A stretch of DNA of 64,000 bases. It comes from Reticulitermes lucifugus. Taxonomy: Eukaryota; Arthropoda; Insecta; Blattodea; Rhinotermitidae. Shown piece by piece: positions 33,328-45,394 of the stretch. The position numbers were made by a program, and so were the translations under genes. Position 1 is the first letter of the stretch. The number at the start of each line of letters is the position of its first letter. Below the pieces are notes generated by a model. That model was not told the DNA's origin and did not search any database. It saw only the letters and a program-made list of their open reading frames with translations. The stretch lies in contig JAKCWW010000283.1 in assembly GCA_026260175.1 (NCBI GenBank), positions 54,054 to 118,053 of the forward strand, given 5' to 3'.

Positions 33328-34620
33328 CTTTGAAGATGGTAGGTAGATGGCACTAACATCGGATCCTAAGCGATGGGTGGCGTTTTTATCGGCGGTGCTG
33401 GACTTGCGGGTTCTGGTAGTCGTAAGAGCAGCAGTAGCTATAGCAGCAGTGGTAGTAATAATAGTAGTAGTGTGGTAATTTATTGAGTTCAGATCGTGTA
33501 CATGTTTATAGGGACTTCCTGCCGATTAACATCAGGTTATCACAGAGGGACCCCCTTCTATATTAAATATTTATGTTATCCTTGTTCACACTACTTTACT
33601 AGACTTAACCACTTATTGTTCCTTTTTCAAACAGCTACCTAATTCTGTAACATATGCTTTATTTGTATAAATTTTTATGATTTTTATTAGTTATTATTTT
33701 CCTGCATCTTCATTACTGTCCAACCATTTTGATTCAGGAGTTCAGTTCTGCATTTGTTTCTCCCTGGGCAAGTTCATCAATCCGTCTGACGTCCTTCTAC
33801 CTAAATATAACGGACAACATCCGTTGTCTGTTTTTCTTCTTCTGCACACTATTACTGGTAACTGTGCTTTCCCGAGAGCTGATGGTAATGCAATTAACTA
33901 CGATTTACGTTTTAAATGGTGTCGATCATGAAAATAGTGGCTGTCAATTTTGATAATCGTCGACGTCTGTCTGTTTATAAGTTTATACTGCACTGTTTCC
34001 ATTGTTGCCACGTAACAATGCGCGAGGATTATATTTCGTCCCACCGCGTAGTTTCGGCCTCCCTCCCCCACTTTTATTTTCTTCCTTCTGTGCTGCTGCA
34101 CCGGTTTAATGATCTTTTTCTCGGCCTTCTGGTGCTCAAAAGACAGATGATTTCGGTGGTAAAGACTGCAAGCAAAAGCGATCTACATTTCATCTCCTTG
34201 CAAGATGTATATCTGTTCTCTTGACAAAAATGTTTACAGTCTGAGATATTTAATCTGATTCTTGTGGGGGGGGGGGTTTAGATACGACTTTTTGGAGGGA
34301 GAGGGCGCTGAAGAATCTATCTAAAAGAATTTCGACGTTAATTTCTGTAAAATAACTCAATAAAAGCCACAATTTGCAGATAAACAAAAACACAAATTTA
34401 ACATTTTTAGAAAACTATGTTAAAGAATGCATTATTATCTCACAAAAATCGTAAGCAAATTAAGCCTGCGTTTTATAAAACGGAAGTTTGTGGCAATAAA
34501 AAGTAGACTTCGGAGATGTGATAAATTACGAAAGGTCAGAAATTTAAAAAACCAGAAATTTAACAGGAAGTTTTCCATACAACTTTAGATTTAATACGAA
34601 GTTTGAACAAATAAATATAA
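33328..34620. other. No gene recognised
   Basis: An imperfect AGC/AGT repeat lies at about 33428-33473 and a G-run at about 34266. Several overlapping 67-102 codon frames at 33.7-34.2 kb have no recognisable motif. Confidence 0.5.
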
Positions 34621-34623
34621 ATG

Positions 34624-34760
34624 TACAGTCAAATTTCTTTACAGCGCCGCTTTCAATTAGCGCCCGTAAAAGTTTGTAAAAAAACATATCCTATTGTACA
34701 GTATTTAGATTTATCGCCATCCTGGATATACCGCCACAAATAGCAGCGAAAACACCGTAG
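34624..34760. mobile_element. Possible pogo/Tigger-type transposon end
   Basis: TACAGTCAAATTTCTTTACA with GCGCCGCTTTCAATTAGCGC, then TTTATCGCCATCCTGGATAT and CCGCCACAAATAGC, resembles the subterminal repeats of pogo/Tigger elements, which often start CAGTCAAA. The mate end and transposase were not found. Confidence 0.35.
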
Positions 34761-35209
34761 CACTCTATCAGGTTTTGGCTACACGTTAAATTTATGTCAA
34801 TAATTTCTATCAGTAATAGCTCCAGTTGTTGGTAGTTTTCAGACATAATCTCAAATAGAGCAATATTTCAAAATTTTATTACTTAAAAAAGAAGAAGTTT
34901 ATATACAGTTTTCAAATACCTCTATGCCCTGCCTTCATGTAATATTGCCTATATTTTTCTTCAATAATCTTTCAGTTAGCTATTGCTGTCATATTTAAAT
35001 AGGAAGTTAGAATTCATTCGTGTTGTTATTTTACAGTGAAATCGGCTTGTAACAAAATTATTATTTACTTACGTATTTGGTCTTTTGAGACAGATTTACC
35101 TATAAATTTCTGTGACATATATTTTGTGTCAATAAATAAAAATTTGGCTATGATATAAAATTTTCACGTAAATGTCTGAAAAGATGAAGTTAGTTTGAAT
35201 CTGTAAAAT

Positions 35210-35450
35210 TTTAATTTTTTTTATTGCGGTCAACACCATATATATACCCTGTAAGCTGGGTCAGATTGAGACGCTTCTCTCTTGTATTCCGGAGGGGCCC
35301 GCTTCGAATATCGGCCATAGCACCTTCCAGAATGGTTAAGGGTTTCCGAGGTTCCAAAAAGTGCCTTCTATCAAATCCCGGGATAGTAGCTCGACCTACA
35401 CCACAAGCGCTCCATTTCACGTACTTTAAAATTCATGTTCATTAATTATT
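35210..35450. other. GC-rich block of unknown nature
   Basis: This stands out from flanking AT-rich DNA: GGAGGGGCCCGCTTCGAATA, TCAAATCCCGGGATAGTAG. Both strands are open for about 70 codons with no motif I know. It may be an unrecognised repeat. Confidence 0.35.
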
Positions 35451-35452
35451 CT

Positions 35453-35919
35453 ACCATTCGAGGGTGTTCGAAAGTAGGGTGCTGAGGAAAATATTTTGGC
35501 CCAAGGAGGATGAGGTAACAGGGGAAAGAAGGAAACTGTATAATGAAGAGCTTCAAGTTTTGTATTCACCAGATATTTTACGAGTGATCAAATCAAAAAG
35601 AATGAGATGGGCGGGACATGTGGCACGTGTGATGTAGAGGAGACGAGACGAGCATATAAGGTTGTGGTGGGGAAATCCGAGGAAAAAGAGACCACTTGTA
35701 TGTCCTGGATGTAGATGAATCTTAAAAAAATCAATAGGATGTGGGACGTGGACTTTATTGCTCTGGCTCAGGACAGCCACAAGTGGCGGGCTTTTGTGAA
35801 ATTGGTAATGAACTTTTCTGTTCCATAAAATGCGGGTAATTTTTGACTGGCTGAGAAACTAAGCTTTTGAAGAGGACTCTGCTCCGTGGACTTAGTTAGT
35901 TAGTTAGTTAGTTAGTTTG
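35453..35919 (+). pseudogene. LINE ORF2 C-terminus and 3' end, TTAG-tailed family
   Basis: The first 61 codons are open: SRVFESRVLRKIFWP, KEDEVTGERRKLYNEELQV, then KSKRMRWAGHVARVM before a stop. These are the R-V-x-E, W-R-x-L-x-N-E-E-L and R-x-x-W-x-G-H-x-x-R segments of the C-terminal region of non-LTR retrotransposon polyproteins. After frameshifts, TWTLLLWLRTA is the remnant of the DLAQDRD block. The 3' UTR (GACTGGCTGAGAAACTAAGC, GGACTCTGCTCC) ends in a (TTAG)6-like tail at 35892-35917. It is 5'-truncated at about 35452. Confidence 0.9.
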
Positions 35920-36128
35920 ACACTGCGCAGTCTGAGCCACTACGTTTTGTTGTTTAAACCATAATTGTAATTTGTAATTAATTGTATACAGACGCCATGT
36001 TGTATAATTACTCTTTATAACTCTTGCTATCCTCACGACGATTATTGAAGCAAAATCTGCCTCGTAAGTTTAATTCCAGGACTTTTTTTTTCTTAAGATT
36101 TTGAAGACAAGTACTGGAGTTTGAGCAG

Positions 36129-36390
36129 AATGAGAACATGCGAGATTGACTTACGCCGCGGTCTATTTGAGGCCATGGCTCTAGTGGGACCTTATGCAGC
36201 GAAGTGTGCTGGCTGCTTACCGACGTTTCAAGACCACCTATCTGTCTCATCTTCAAGGATCAAGAACTGGACTACTCTACTGATTGGCCCTTGAAGACGG
36301 AACCTATAGATTGTCCCGAAACGTCGATAACCAACCAGCAAACATAGCCGCGTAACATCCCAGAAAAGCGAAGGCATCCTAATGAGAACA
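36129..36390. mobile_element. Foldback element, family B, with 10-bp TSD
   Basis: AATGAGAACA flanks it directly (36129-36138 and 36381-36390). The left end starts TGCGAGATTGACTTACGCCG, a version of the family terminus GCRAGATTTGA, exactly at the duplication. The arms contain TTACCGACGTTTC facing GAAACGTCGATAA, and GTGCTGGCTGC facing CCAACCAGCAAACA. The right arm stops early at CATCCCAGAAAAGCG. The ribozyme cores read TTGAAGA...GAAACGTC in both arms, so C3 has changed to T and both are probably inactive. Confidence 0.83.
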
Positions 36391-36876
36391 GTTCTACCGT
36401 ATAAAGAACTGAGAATGTCCAATAACCAATGCGGCAGTTAATCCGCTATTGCTTGCAGAGTGTGGATTCGGTGGTTGTCGGAACACGCGAGCCTTAATGT
36501 CTCCATTTCGTGAGGATGTTCTTTGGCCCCCACTTGTTCCTTCCTCAGTGAGCTATTGTTATACAGCGCTCTAGTGTCTAACCATAGTTCACAGTCGCAT
36601 ACACCAAATCGAGCTCACAAGAGAACTGTTGAAGTTTGAATGCTGAATCAGGAGGCCACAGCACTTCTGATTGACTTAGCTTGAATTGTGTAGTTATGAT
36701 ATTATTGTAGTTCAAAGTGACATGTTTGAAGTAGGCTGTTCTGTAAATTACGTCGTTATTGACGATCTGTGAGTAATGCTATCTTATGCCTATTTTTGAA
36801 AGCTGTTTTTTTCTTGAGAAGTATGACAACTGCTTTTTTTTACATGTTTTAATTTTGAATTTAGAGACTAGTACAA

Positions 36877-36903
36877 ACAATAATAATAATAATAATAATA
36901 ATA
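36877..36903. repeat. (AAT)n microsatellite
   Basis: About nine AAT units. Confidence 0.93.
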
Positions 36904-37699
36904 CAGTTTGCTGTGATTCAAACAATTTCAATTTCCCTTCGATATGACTTCAATCCGTCTAAATTTAATGTAACCACTAAGTACACGCTGAAGTAACCAC
37001 CAGGCTCTAAATTTTAAAGCCTGGAGTTTATTGCATGTACTACCAGGTTTATGTAAGCATTAAAGAGTTATATGGTCGTAAGTAAACATTATTTGTCTTC
37101 TTTCAATGATATTTGTCTGTATCAGAGAAGAAGCTAAACACAGCAGTTACATGCCGTCTGTTTTTAAGTTTACGAAAAATGACTTTAAAATTCATATATT
37201 TTTCGAAGCTGTCTTTTACCATGAAAAAATTCAGAACACTGCATTAAGTGTCCCATAGTGCGTGACCCAAAAGAAAGGTTCGCACGTCTTCCATATTGAT
37301 GAAAAATGAAGTGCGGAATTAAGCAGTAAGTTGTAATTGGCCTTCAGTAACACCATTCTATTACTAAGTTTGATATAAATCCGACAGTTCTTAGGAGGTT
37401 ATAGGCTTAATCACGACAACTCAAACTTATCCTTCTTCATTGGCTCAGCCAAGCTTTTAAAATCAAACAAAAATTATAATAGCCTCAGGATCAGCCCCCC
37501 CCCACCTCAAGAAAAGAAATATTCTGGATGTGCCTGTGTCGTTCTTTACAAAACAAGGAAAATAGTTGTAACGAGTTATATTAAAAACTGAATGCTGTAT
37601 GAGAAATTTTGTCAGTGTTTATATTATTTAAGGTTTCGAAGAACGTGATCGGTTATAATACCTGAAAAATGAACTCAATATAGTCAGGATGTTTGAATT

Positions 37700-37930
37700 A
37701 AGGAACATAACGTTGCAAGATATAGTGTACCTACGGGGAAATGAGAATTAGGAAACAAGTTTTGGTCGGAGAACGTAAAGGGAAGGACACTTGTGAGAGA
37801 TGTAAATCGGTGGACAAAATTAACAGAATGTCAAGTCTAAAGATATGGAATGGACTTAACTGTTTCAACATAGGTATCATGGGCGGGCTTTTGTGATCAC
37901 CGTAATGAACTTTGGGTTTAATAAGAGAAA
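37700..37930 (+). pseudogene. LINE C-terminal fragment, heavily decayed
   Basis: One frame reads HGRAFVITVMNFGF near the end, matching the W-R-A-L-V-x-x-V-M-N-L block of the TTAG-tailed family. Upstream frames hold only scattered similarity. Confidence 0.6.
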
Positions 37931-37944
37931 GGGATAGGTAAGGG

Positions 37945-38225
37945 GAGTGGGGATAGCTTAGTTAATATGGTGACTATTACAGGAACTAGGCGACCTAGGA
38001 TTTATTGTTGGTTTCGTAGCAGGGGCAAGAGATTTTTCTCTTCTGTTCAACGTTCAGACCAGCTCTTGGGTCATCCTGGCCTCATATTCAGTGGGTACCT
38101 GGTGTTAAGCGTCCGGGGCATGAAGCTGACCGTCATTCCCATCTATTTCCGAGCTTGAGTGTTTAGAGCTGTACCTCCACCCCTTCATATGGCATCACGG
38201 CATGCACAGGGACTAATTTAAGGGA
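37945..38225 (+). mobile_element. SINE2, old copy
   Basis: GTGGGGATAGCTTAGTTAAT (box A region), GGGTCATCCTGGCCTCATAT, GGGGCATGAAGCTGACCGTC, CTGTACCTCCACCCCTTCAT and CATGCACAGGGACTAATTTA follow SINE2 order. Box B has decayed. Confidence 0.78.
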
Positions 38226-38226
38226 T

Positions 38227-38521
38227 AGATAAAGATGCGAGGTTTGAGGTTTTCCCACCAGTGTAGGTAGATGAGGTTTCTACTATTCTAGGATATGGCC
38301 CTGCGTCAATGGGTAATCAGATCCCTATATTGCGATATATGGTAGCACCCTCATCTTGAATTTTCGAAAGGACCAATAAGGATTCTTATAGGACCTAGGG
38401 CCTAGAAGAATTATTATAAGATCTATCGACCCTTGAAGATTACGATGCTGCTTTCCCTCAGAACGTCGGGATCCAATTGTCCTAGAGGAACAGAATCGTC
38501 TGACAGATAAACAACTATCAA
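38227..38521. mobile_element. Foldback element, family B, degraded
   Basis: It starts GCGAGGTTTGAGGTTTTCCC at the end of the SINE2 copy. It continues with ATTCTAGGATATGGCCCTGC, and later CCCTTGAAGATTACGATGC and AGAACGTCGGGATCC, a broken ribozyme core (GAAA lost). AGATAAA lies on both sides (38227-38233 and 38515-38521), a weak duplication candidate. Confidence 0.55.
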
Positions 38522-39884
38522 CGTTGCAAATAATTTTATGCCGTGAGTAACTTTGTTGTGTTATTGCCGTGGTCCTTGCAGGGCAGACGAAGGCCTTCCG
38601 AAGTGGCTGCTAAAGCAACGCCGTCATCAAACGTCTTTCAGACTCTTAACCTGTTACTTCGTTCTCAGCGCATCTTATCTTCCGTCAATCTTTCTACTTT
38701 AAGACGACGTGAGCGAAGAGATCAATTAGTAAAAATCGATGCTAATTGTTATTCATGATATTCATCACACTGTCTATGTTTTCATCAAGGCTTCTTTTCT
38801 GGAAACAACTTACAAGTAAGGCCTACCTTCCTTTAGAAGCTTCTATCTATAAAGGGAAGCGAACAGGAATTATAAATTCATAATTATAGAATTAGTTATA
38901 TACGTCTGTCTATAAGTACACCTAGATGGTTATGAAATGCATACAAATGATAGGTCAAAATATCTGAAGGAACTATTTTGTTTTTAGTGTGAATCATCCC
39001 CTTTGTGTTTTGACTGAAAAATCTCAATTTTTAGGAATATTTTGAAGTAAATATAATATTAAAATAATAAAGTAGAGACAATGTTGTTCCAGTCGCCTCC
39101 TTTTGAAGATGACTTCGAACTTTCACGTTTCGTAAAACGTGTATATTTCTTGATCAATTGAGATACTATTAACTTTAAAATGTATTCTGCACCATTCTAC
39201 CCTTAGTTTTCAAATTTACACTTTCAATTACGTTATAATTATCACACGTTTTTCTTAGGTAGTTTCAAAAGTTTGCAATTTCACATTTTATGTAAGACTC
39301 AAATCAAAATATGCATAAAACCGAAAGTACTTGCTGCGGATGTAGTCATATTTCTGTGCTTATGTCAGTGTGAGACTGTATTAAAGGACACGCTGCTAGG
39401 GTCATATTTGGGCCTGGAGAAAATGAAGTATGTTAGGGGGGTTGGAGAGGATGTTATGAGTTAGCCTAGTAGGGGAAGGGGAGAGACAAATCAGCTGGTT
39501 TAAGTGCCATTTACCTTGGTACTGCTCGCTAAAGTAATATTTCCTCTTTGTTATGTGCAGGTGTAAATCTTGGTTTGTGACTGCGAATGAGTGTAACTTA
39601 AGTTACAGTCGTTTTTCTGCAAAGAATGGGAATAAGCATGACATTCAAACCTTAGAAAGAAGAAGTGATGAGTCGTAGGTAAATAGGGGAAATTATATAA
39701 AGAGGAATTCATATTTCATATGGTTTTTATAATATTATACTGGGGTAAATACATCGAGAGGGAAACTGTAGGTGATGTTTCGTGTAAAAATTAAAAATAT
39801 ATGCGTGTAACGTTGTAGTGGGAAAACCTCAAAGTAAAACATCACGATAGCTAGAAATATACAAAATAGTGATATTAAAAAATA
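38522..39884. other. No recognisable feature
   Basis: AT-rich. Short frames only. Confidence 0.55.
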
Positions 39885-40025
39885 TCTTAGAATAGATGGG
39901 CAAAAAGTGAATTGTATTCGACTAGCAAAAGATAGAGCCCAGTGCCCCCACTGACACGGTAATAAACATTTTGGCCCCCCCAAATCAAATATTTCTTGAC
40001 CACACGAGTAGGTCTCATTGTCAGT
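39885..40025 (+). pseudogene. LINE C-terminal/3' UTR fragment
   Basis: RLAKDRAQC corresponds to the DLAQDRDQW block. GGTAATAAACATTTTGG and AATATTTCTTGACCAC match the TTAG-family 3' region (GGTAATGAAC..., AATTTCTTGACTA). It is too diverged to retain the tail. Confidence 0.6.
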
Positions 40026-40491
40026 TTTTCAAGAACGACCCTGCAGTCTGGAGTATGAACATCTGAACGTGATACGATGCAGTTGTCCTTTATGCCAGTT
40101 TTGTTTTAAACGAGTCTTCGTGTGTTGGCGATGCACCAATGAATGAAAAACGGAAACTCGAGAATGTCCCTTCGCTCAGCTGAAAATAATAACGGTACTT
40201 TAAACCAATATTTCCGATTTATAGAGTGTCTGTGTTTTATTCTAAGTTATTCTCGAGCAGACCGATGCTTGTGCGCTGCAATTTATATACAGTTTTAAGT
40301 GTCGTCATGCATCCATCCCTTTTAAAGTATGTGAAAGGGAATGCTACAAGTCTAATCTGATAGAAAATACTTTTATTTAACGTAAAATTTTTCAGTCGGA
40401 TTTCCAAGAACCTGCATTTCACAACTCACGAAGTGTATGAGGATCTTCAACAGTTGGAATCTTCACCGACAACCTTATGGTAAAATGAAGA

Positions 40492-40527
<36 letters not shown>

Positions 40528-42138
40528 GCAGGGAAACGAAGAAAGTCATGATTTAAAAATTTAAAAGTAGTGAACCATTTGGGAGGCGTAGATGTAGTCT
40601 AAATATAAAAACAAAAATGGACACTAGAAAAATATGGTGTAAAAGTGAGGGCTGGAATTAAATGTAGCACGGGGGGGGGATGCTCTTATGAAGGTGGTAA
40701 TGTAAATTCTGCTCTCATGCAATCAGAAGTTTTCTTGACTGGCTGGATGACGGTTAGATTTTTGTTGAAGCATCTCTTCTACACTCTGTTACAGAACCAC
40801 ATATGAGCTTCAGGGTCATTGACTTATTTACAAGTGTGAAAATTCATTTCGAGTAATTCTGATTTTAGAGACGGGAGTAGAATTTATTTGGAGTGAATGT
40901 AACTTAATTTTCTTCAAATTGTAGGTTACTAGTTGATGTGGAAATTTGGCATTGATTTGTGATTTAAATTGTCTTCGGAGGATATTGTAACTCCCTACCC
41001 AGTGGCACAAATTTTGTAATTTATTCTTTTTCAAAACACAGCTACTGCAATTGATCTTACCACTGCCTCTGGCAGTAACAAGTGTCCCTTTTAAATTATG
41101 GTGTTTTTATTAACTGATGTGGTCTGCAAGGTGACTCCTTTACTCCCCATCGATATAAATTATAGAATGGTACAAGGCGCGTTTTACGTGCGTTTCGAAG
41201 AAAAAAGATCCCGAAAATCAGCACTCAGTCCTGTCATCTCTGTCCATCTGTCCGCATAAAACACGGCCAAAAATTTGTGATCGATTTTGATCAAATTCTA
41301 TATGTTTGTCTTACGATAAATTTATTTTATTTTTCCAGTTGACCATTAGTACTATGTGGAGAAATGAAATAAAGAGGGGGGAGAAAATATTAAGGAATAA
41401 ATGAAGTGTTTTTCTTTCACACAGCCGCCTTGATTAGACGAGGGAGAGTTTGTTGTGCTCTGTTCAGAAAGTCCTTAATTTAAATCGTGGTACGGTGCGT
41501 CAAATTTATGCTAATTTATGTTTTTCTTTTATTTCAGGTAAGGACCTGGCATAGACACAGATTCCGTATGTACACTTAGTGACTCTGGTATGTAGATGTG
41601 AACTTCCTAGTAACAAAATCTTTTTAAGTCTGGCGAGGAATACGTCCTTACGGATATGGTCACGGATAACAAAGTAATATCAAAATTTTGTTCTGCCACC
41701 TGTTGTTAAAGTTTATGCTATGAGTTTTTAAAATGTCTGTTCCTTCGAAGCCTAAAGTGGTAACAAAGAATAACAGAATAGAGATGAACAGGGTTTAGTG
41801 AATATATTTCCTGGTGGGGGGGATGGTGTGGGCAACATCGCCTTTTAGACGATCCTAGTTTTAGACTGCTCGTCAATATCATAAAAGCAGTACGAAATCG
41901 AAGAGGTTAGAGTGACTCGAAGAAGTTTCTTGAGACGCGGACCGCCGAATTTTGATTTTCTTGTTTGTGGTGAAATGTGCAGTTTGGAACGATAGTTTAG
42001 TGGATGCTAGTGGAAAGTTTATATGTTGAAGAATTTCAATCAGGAAGGCTGCATAAAAGACAAGCAGCAACACACCTTGAACTTGGGAAATATTTTCGTA
42101 GATGATTTTTAAGTTTCCAGTGTCTACCTCACATAAGA
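40026..42138. other. No gene recognised; (TA)n at 40493-40524
   Basis: A 32-base TA dinucleotide run and a short G-run at about 40670. CATCTGTCCGCATAAAACAC near 41250 hints at an old repeat but is not assignable. Confidence 0.5.
40493..40524. repeat. (TA)n microsatellite
   Basis: Sixteen uninterrupted TA units. Confidence 0.97.
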
Positions 42139-42388
42139 CACAGCGCGTCTCGCGAGATTTGAAGTTCTCACAGCGGTAACCTTGACAATTACGGTCTTCC
42201 AGCATGTGACGCCGCGTAGTCTGGTATAAATTCACCGATATTTATGAGAAACGCACTATCTCCTTTTGCATTAGAGAAATGCCATTATACCCTGCAGATG
42301 GAAGCAGTGCCTTTTTCCTCATCGTCGATTAACTTTTATCAGACTACACATTGTCGCTGTGTAGAAAACTAATGTTCACACTGCGTCT
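42139..42388. mobile_element. Foldback element, family B, with probable TSD
   Basis: The left arm starts GCGAGATTTGAAGTTCTCAC directly after CACAGCGCGTCTC (42139-42151). CACACTGCGTCTC (42376-42388) on the far side matches 11 of 13 bases. The arm includes TGTGACGCCGCGTAGTCTGG, TACCGATATTTATGAGAAA; the other arm has CCCTGCAGATGGAAGCAGTG and ATCAGACTACACATTGTCGC. Ribozyme cores are damaged (CTGCAGA, GAAA lost). Confidence 0.78.
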
Positions 42389-43164
42389 CCATTACAAAGA
42401 CCATCCAGTTTCTACTGTTTGGTGAAATAAACGCTACTTGTTTTTAGAATGATACAAGTACAGTTTTGTGATAAAAAAATACAGCAGGTCGTACATTTAA
42501 TTAAGGCTCTGCTTTGAAGCGATAATTTTTGTAATTTTTTTTCTCCTAAATTTATTTCCTAGCATTTTCTCTTAAAGGTCAATAGAAACATTCGTGACAT
42601 TAGGACTAATTGATGGAAGGTATAGAAGTTTATTATATGTATACAGTTTTCAGTTCAAATTACTTAATCATGTTTAATTGGATTGTCTGTATACTCAGAC
42701 AAATGCGATAAATTTATTTCACACTTTCTACGATCTTTCTCTCTTTGTAATCAGCACCTGTCTATAATGAAGTATAGACGTGCATCACAGTATGTATCTC
42801 ACTCAGAAACACTGGCTTCTAGAAGTGTGTTCCTCAATAAGAGGAGCGTGTCCCATAATCTGACAATCAATAAGGGTTTTGCCAATCTAAGTTATTGTAT
42901 ACGGAAAATGTACCAACAGAAGCATACACAGCGGTACACCTGTGTGTCAGCCTGCAGGTTTATGACGCCTTTGAAAAGTAAAGTTGTAAAACTGTGCCAA
43001 TTAGGTTCACCGTATCACCGTATCCGATTCCACGAACATGTGACCGTATTTTACGAAATTTTATATTCGCGGGTATAGTTTAAATTTGTTGACACGAGTC
43101 CGGTTTTGTTTAAAATTTGACAAAACAATCAATATTTATGTAAAATGTGCTACATGTGTTTCTG
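42389..43164. other. No recognisable feature
   Basis: Contains a 131-codon plus frame (42683-43078) of unremarkable composition with no motif. I do not call it a gene. Confidence 0.45.
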
Positions 43165-43330
43165 TACAAATCTCGTCCGTGGGGTATTTTTGGTGGACGA
43201 AGTGGTGTTGGAACAGGTTTTTCTCCCAGTACTTCGGTTTTCTCTGTCGTTATCATTCCACCAATGCTTTATACTCACATTCATACATCTGCCAGCTACG
43301 CTGTATAATCTTGGCAACTGAGAGATTCAG
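43165..43330 (+). mobile_element. SINE3 fragment (central domain)
   Basis: GGGGTATTTTTGGTGGACGA, AGTGGTGTTGGAACAGG, TACTTCGGTTTTCTCTGTCG and ATCTGCCAGCTACGCTGTAT align with the other SINE3 copies. The head is missing or unrecognisable. Confidence 0.75.
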
Positions 43331-45394
43331 TTGAAAGGAAACACTTCTCTATCTCTCTCCGTCTCGAGCGTAATTCTTTAAATGTTTCGATCCAGACGTT
43401 GCGAAGAAAAATTACTTACTCCTTTCATATCCAACATATTTTCCCCGCGAGTATTAAGGTTCCTTAAAACAGAGTAATAAAAGTGAGGGTACTCGTTAGA
43501 ATTGTAAATAATACGTCTGTTTTGCCTGACTGATAAAAGTTAAAAAGTGCTGCTAGTGACGGTTTTGCATGAAACACACGGGAAAGTACGGCTGTCGACG
43601 AAAATATCGCCTGCAGGTTTCGTATCCAATTTCCTGCTGCCGAATATCTGGATGCTTCATCTATAAATTCTATAACATCAGAGAGCCAGCGGGTATTCCA
43701 GTGCCTTCTTTAGCAAAGGCCAGTCTCCTATCTCAAATGTCATTTGGCTAATTGAGAAGTTGTTTTACGGAAAGGTGGACCAGCCCCTAATATCAAGGAG
43801 CTCATTAAATGGTTAAGGTCTAAATTCGACGATCCTTTTATGGGTATTTCCACATACTTTAGGTGTGATATACACTTTCGATACTCTAGATACTTTTCTT
43901 ACTATCAGCTATTTGCAGAGGATCAAATTACCTCGACTTTCATAACTTGAAAGAAATATATTTTTCACTGAAATAGGAATGGGAATAAGCGGGTAATTAA
44001 TGAAAAAATTTAGGACTTTTGAATAAAGATACATTATACTAACTGATAAACAAATATATTAAGTGCATGACGCAAGTTTATTTCTTTGAAATGAGAGCCA
44101 ACTTATGTCATCCATGTCATTCTGGTGGCAATATTGCTTACCGAAATACTTTGCAAGTATACTGTGTTACTAATGTCTGGTTTATTTACCGAGTTTACCA
44201 AAATAACTTCTATTTTACACATCTTCTACGTAAATACCTTCCGAAAATGTGTCCGCTCGTCTTATTTAAAGTTATGTTAGGAATTTTACTTACAGAGTAA
44301 TAGTTTGTGGCTTGACAGGCTCTCAGAGGTATTCTGATGGTGACTCCTGGAATATGCTGGAATTCCGTCCTCTTTACGCCCATCATGTAGCAGATTATGT
44401 CTAAGAAAGAACTCTGCAGAAATTACTTGGGTTTCATCCTTCATCCAGTGTAACTCTCCAAGTATTTCCCAGAATGAAACCTGTTTCAAACGAACGTTGT
44501 ATAAAGAAGTTAACCGTTTATTTTTCGCCCAACGCACTTTTCTATAAGTCTTAACTCTCTTCGAGACAATAGGCGGGGGACAGGAAAGAGCATTCCACGA
44601 TGTCGTGCTGTGCTTACATATGTAAACTTGTTAGTTTGTCGATGACAGTGCGCAAGGTTCCACAAATTAAAAAAAAATTATGGGAGATATCTCAAAGTTC
44701 TTTGCGCCATCTGGTAAAAATGAAGCAAGTTTCATACTTAGGACCCACAGATAATAGGCACCACGTTATAAAATGTAGTAGCCTGGGCGACCTGGCTCCG
44801 GGGTTTGTGCACTGCTGCATTAGCTTATATTCGGGGAGCAGAATTTTACATTTACAACATCATAGGCCTGCACCAGATATGTTTCTACACGCAGAAGACG
44901 GACCCTTTACAAAATGATGATTTTTCAAAATATTGTTGAACTGTACACCGGTACAAGTGGCTTTATTTTACCGTGTCGAGGTACTTGTCTCTCGAATAGG
45001 GGGCTTCAGCGCAGTCGGGAAGGACCGAGAACTTGTCCTCGCAGTACTAGAAAAGGTCACGGTAACCATCAGCTAAAGGTCTCTAAGATATGCAGTCTAT
45101 CTCAGTTTGATAGGACTGGTCTCGGTCTGTAAAGCGTTAGACTACCAGTAGACGAAATTTGATTCCTGACAGGAGTAGAAAGTTTATTGTCGCCATTGTC
45201 ACCACAAAGACTACTGGGGTCCTCTCAGAATCTTACTTGTGTGATTGGATCATGAGTTCTTTTGGAAGGAAGGGAAGAGCTTGATCTTGACTGCTCTTTT
45301 CTTATATTGTGAAGTTCTAGAATCCAGCAGGCATATTGAACATTCTTTGAAGTCCATATGCAGAAGAGTTTGATCTGTTGTTACTTCACTTCAG
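43331..45394. other. No gene recognised
   Basis: Frames up to 105 codons with no motif. At about 45115-45185, GGTCTGTAAAGCGTTAGACT followed by TTTGATTCC is faintly tRNA-like but lacks a foldable cloverleaf that I can see. Confidence 0.45.

Noticed and set aside
35892-35917. TTAG repeats as interstitial telomeric sequence
   Set aside because: The insect telomere unit is TTAGG. Here the unit is TTAG and always follows the same LINE 3' UTR, so it is a LINE tail.
41879-42235. 118-codon minus frame beginning NLYQTTRRHMLEDR
   Set aside because: Its N-terminal part is the translated arm of foldback family B. Fragments like YQTTRRHxxED recur wherever this repeat occurs.
42683-43078. 131-codon plus frame as a candidate gene
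   Set aside because: No motif, no codon pattern distinct from its surroundings, no splice or promoter context, and no recognised homologue.
43751-43950. Frame with GGPAPNIKELIKWLRSKFDD as a protein remnant
   Set aside because: It is open for about 60 codons between stops but matches no family I recognise and has no context. Chance cannot be excluded.
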